DNA of 6,989 nt from Gammaproteobacteria bacterium. GTDB taxonomy: Bacteria > Pseudomonadota > Gammaproteobacteria > Nitrosococcales > Methylophagaceae. The notes under the pieces were generated by a model that worked only from the letters and a program-made list of their open reading frames with translations, was not told the origin of the DNA and ran no database searches. Below, in pieces: positions 6,281-6,989 of this stretch. The position numbers were made by a program, and so were the translations under genes. The DNA lies in NCBI GenBank assembly GCA_002402245.1, contig NVVP01000043.1, positions 15,504 through 22,492 of the forward strand. Direction: 5' to 3'. Every line of letters begins with the position of its first letter. The stretch's first letter is position 1.

Positions 6281-6989
6281 CTAGAACATCATTCTAATAT
6301 TGGCACTCAGTGATTGGTCGGTGTAATCTTGACGTGCATCAATCGTATAGTTTGCTGATATTTCAGTACCATTAGTTAAGCTATATTTAGCACCAATACC
6401 CGCGTTATAAACCACTTCATCAGGTTCAATACCTTCAGTAGTAAATTGAGCACCGCCCCCTGCAAACGAAGAGGTGAGGCTAGAACGGTCAGTCATTACA
6501 TCATAACCCACACCAGCATTGACCATTATCGATAAGCTATCAGATACCGTGTGATTCGCTTTCGCACCGACACCGATGATTAAGCTATCGGCACTGTCAT
6601 CATCGACGTTTAAGTTTAATGCCCCTGCACCTGATTCACGGTAGCTATCGACATTTACATAACTATAATCAGCCTGTAAGTAGGGCGTGAAGATGGTTTT
6701 ATCTGATACTTGAAAGCTACGTTCAACTTCAGCGCTTAACTGTACATTCCAGCTATCATAATCAGCACTGGCCACATCGCCTGTAAAAATACGACGATGA
6801 CTGTCATAGTTAGACGTACCTACACCCGCTTGAAGGTTTAACACTGTGGCTTCATCCAGTGTTTTAGTGGCATACACTTTAGCGATATAACTATCCATAT
6901 CCACATCGTGGCTACCGGCTGCTAAATTACTTTTAACGTCACTATTGATATAAGCCAATGCAGCACCGACATTCCATGATGCCGAAACA
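6281..6989 (-). CDS. Second autotransporter, C-terminal barrel only (5' part beyond window)
   Basis: Minus-strand frame open from the window edge to TAG at 6283-6281, giving about 236 residues that begin VSASWNVGAALAYINSDVK and end in MMF. This is the last ~236 residues of an autotransporter beta-barrel, matching residues 783-1018 of the gene at 451-3507. The conserved C-terminal Phe is present and there is no frameshift or stop. The TTG at 6958 is an internal Leu codon, not a start, because the match to the other copy continues upstream to the edge. Whether the hidden passenger resembles the repeat-rich passenger of the first copy is unknown. Transcription is convergent with the EAL gene, and the shared hairpin at 6232-6258 should stop both. 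This gene could also be a barrel-only remnant, though its intact frame and mainly silent divergence argue for function. Confidence 0.92.
   Translation of the reverse strand, partial: VSASWNVGAALAYINSDVKSNLAAGSHDVDMDSYIAKVYATKTLDEATVLNLQAGVGTSNYDSHRRIFTGDVASADYDSWNVQLSAEVERSFQVSDKTIFTPYLQADYSYVNVDSYRESGAGALNLNVDDDSADSLIIGVGAKANHTVSDSLSIMVNAGVGYDVMTDRSSLTSSFAGGGAQFTTEGIEPDEVVYNAGIGAKYSLTNGTEISANYTIDARQDYTDQSLSANIRMMF

Larger units (their letters stand above)
6231..6989. repeat. Direct duplication, copy B: autotransporter barrel end plus terminator
   Basis: This is the second copy of 401-1159, in the same orientation and without indels. Protein identity is about 92% (17 changes in 226 residues), higher than the nucleotide identity of about 88%. 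Most substitutions are therefore silent, which points to both barrels being kept under selection. It continues past the right edge. Confidence 0.95.

Noticed and set aside
6956..6958. TTG as the start of a small 225-residue protein.
   Set aside because: The match to the first autotransporter's barrel continues in frame through this codon to the window edge, so it is an internal Leu.
401..6989. Insertion sequence or composite transposon explaining the direct repeats.
   Set aside because: The repeated DNA is barrel-coding sequence plus a terminator; there is no transposase, no terminal inverted repeat and no target duplication visible.

Overview
The window looks like chromosomal DNA of a Gram-negative proteobacterium, most likely a gammaproteobacterium of modest GC content. 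The reasons are type V autotransporters with a C-terminal Phe beta-barrel, an extended signal peptide region (ESPR, known from beta- and gammaproteobacteria), an OmpR/PhoB-type response regulator and a membrane-bound GGDEF/EAL protein. I cannot name the genus from sequence alone.

Layout, left to right. Positions 1-287 (minus) hold the N-terminal receiver domain of a response regulator that runs off the left edge. A 163-bp gap follows, with a possible promoter for the regulator and a strong intrinsic terminator (402-428). Positions 451-3507 (minus) encode a complete 1018-residue autotransporter: ESPR, Sec signal, a passenger with six full ~50-residue tandem repeats, a linker and an outer-membrane barrel. 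A 411-bp divergent intergenic region (3508-3918) carries a 7-bp-arm palindrome and three TTACGTT motifs. Positions 3919-6165 (plus) encode a two-TM sensor with PAS, a degenerate GGDEF and an intact EAL domain, predicted to degrade cyclic di-GMP. A short convergent gap holds a second, near-identical terminator (6232-6258). Positions 6281-6989 (minus) are the barrel of a second autotransporter whose passenger lies beyond the right edge.

The main structural point is that the two autotransporters share a direct duplication of at least 759 bp (401-1159 and 6231-6989, exact offset 5830, no indels). By hand count I find 88 mismatches (about 88% nucleotide identity) and about 92% protein identity over 226 residues. 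The duplication includes the terminator and ends almost exactly at its distal side. The c-di-GMP phosphodiesterase gene sits between the two copies.

Functional reading (inference): a pair of surface autotransporters, probably adhesin-like, flank a c-di-GMP-degrading enzyme, which fits control of a surface/biofilm versus motile state. The response regulator may or may not belong to the same circuit; a terminator separates it from the autotransporter gene. Nothing here proves a new system. The most unusual items are the duplicated barrel-terminator cassette around the EAL gene, the ESRGW replacement of GGDEF, and the undescribed motifs in the divergent promoter region.
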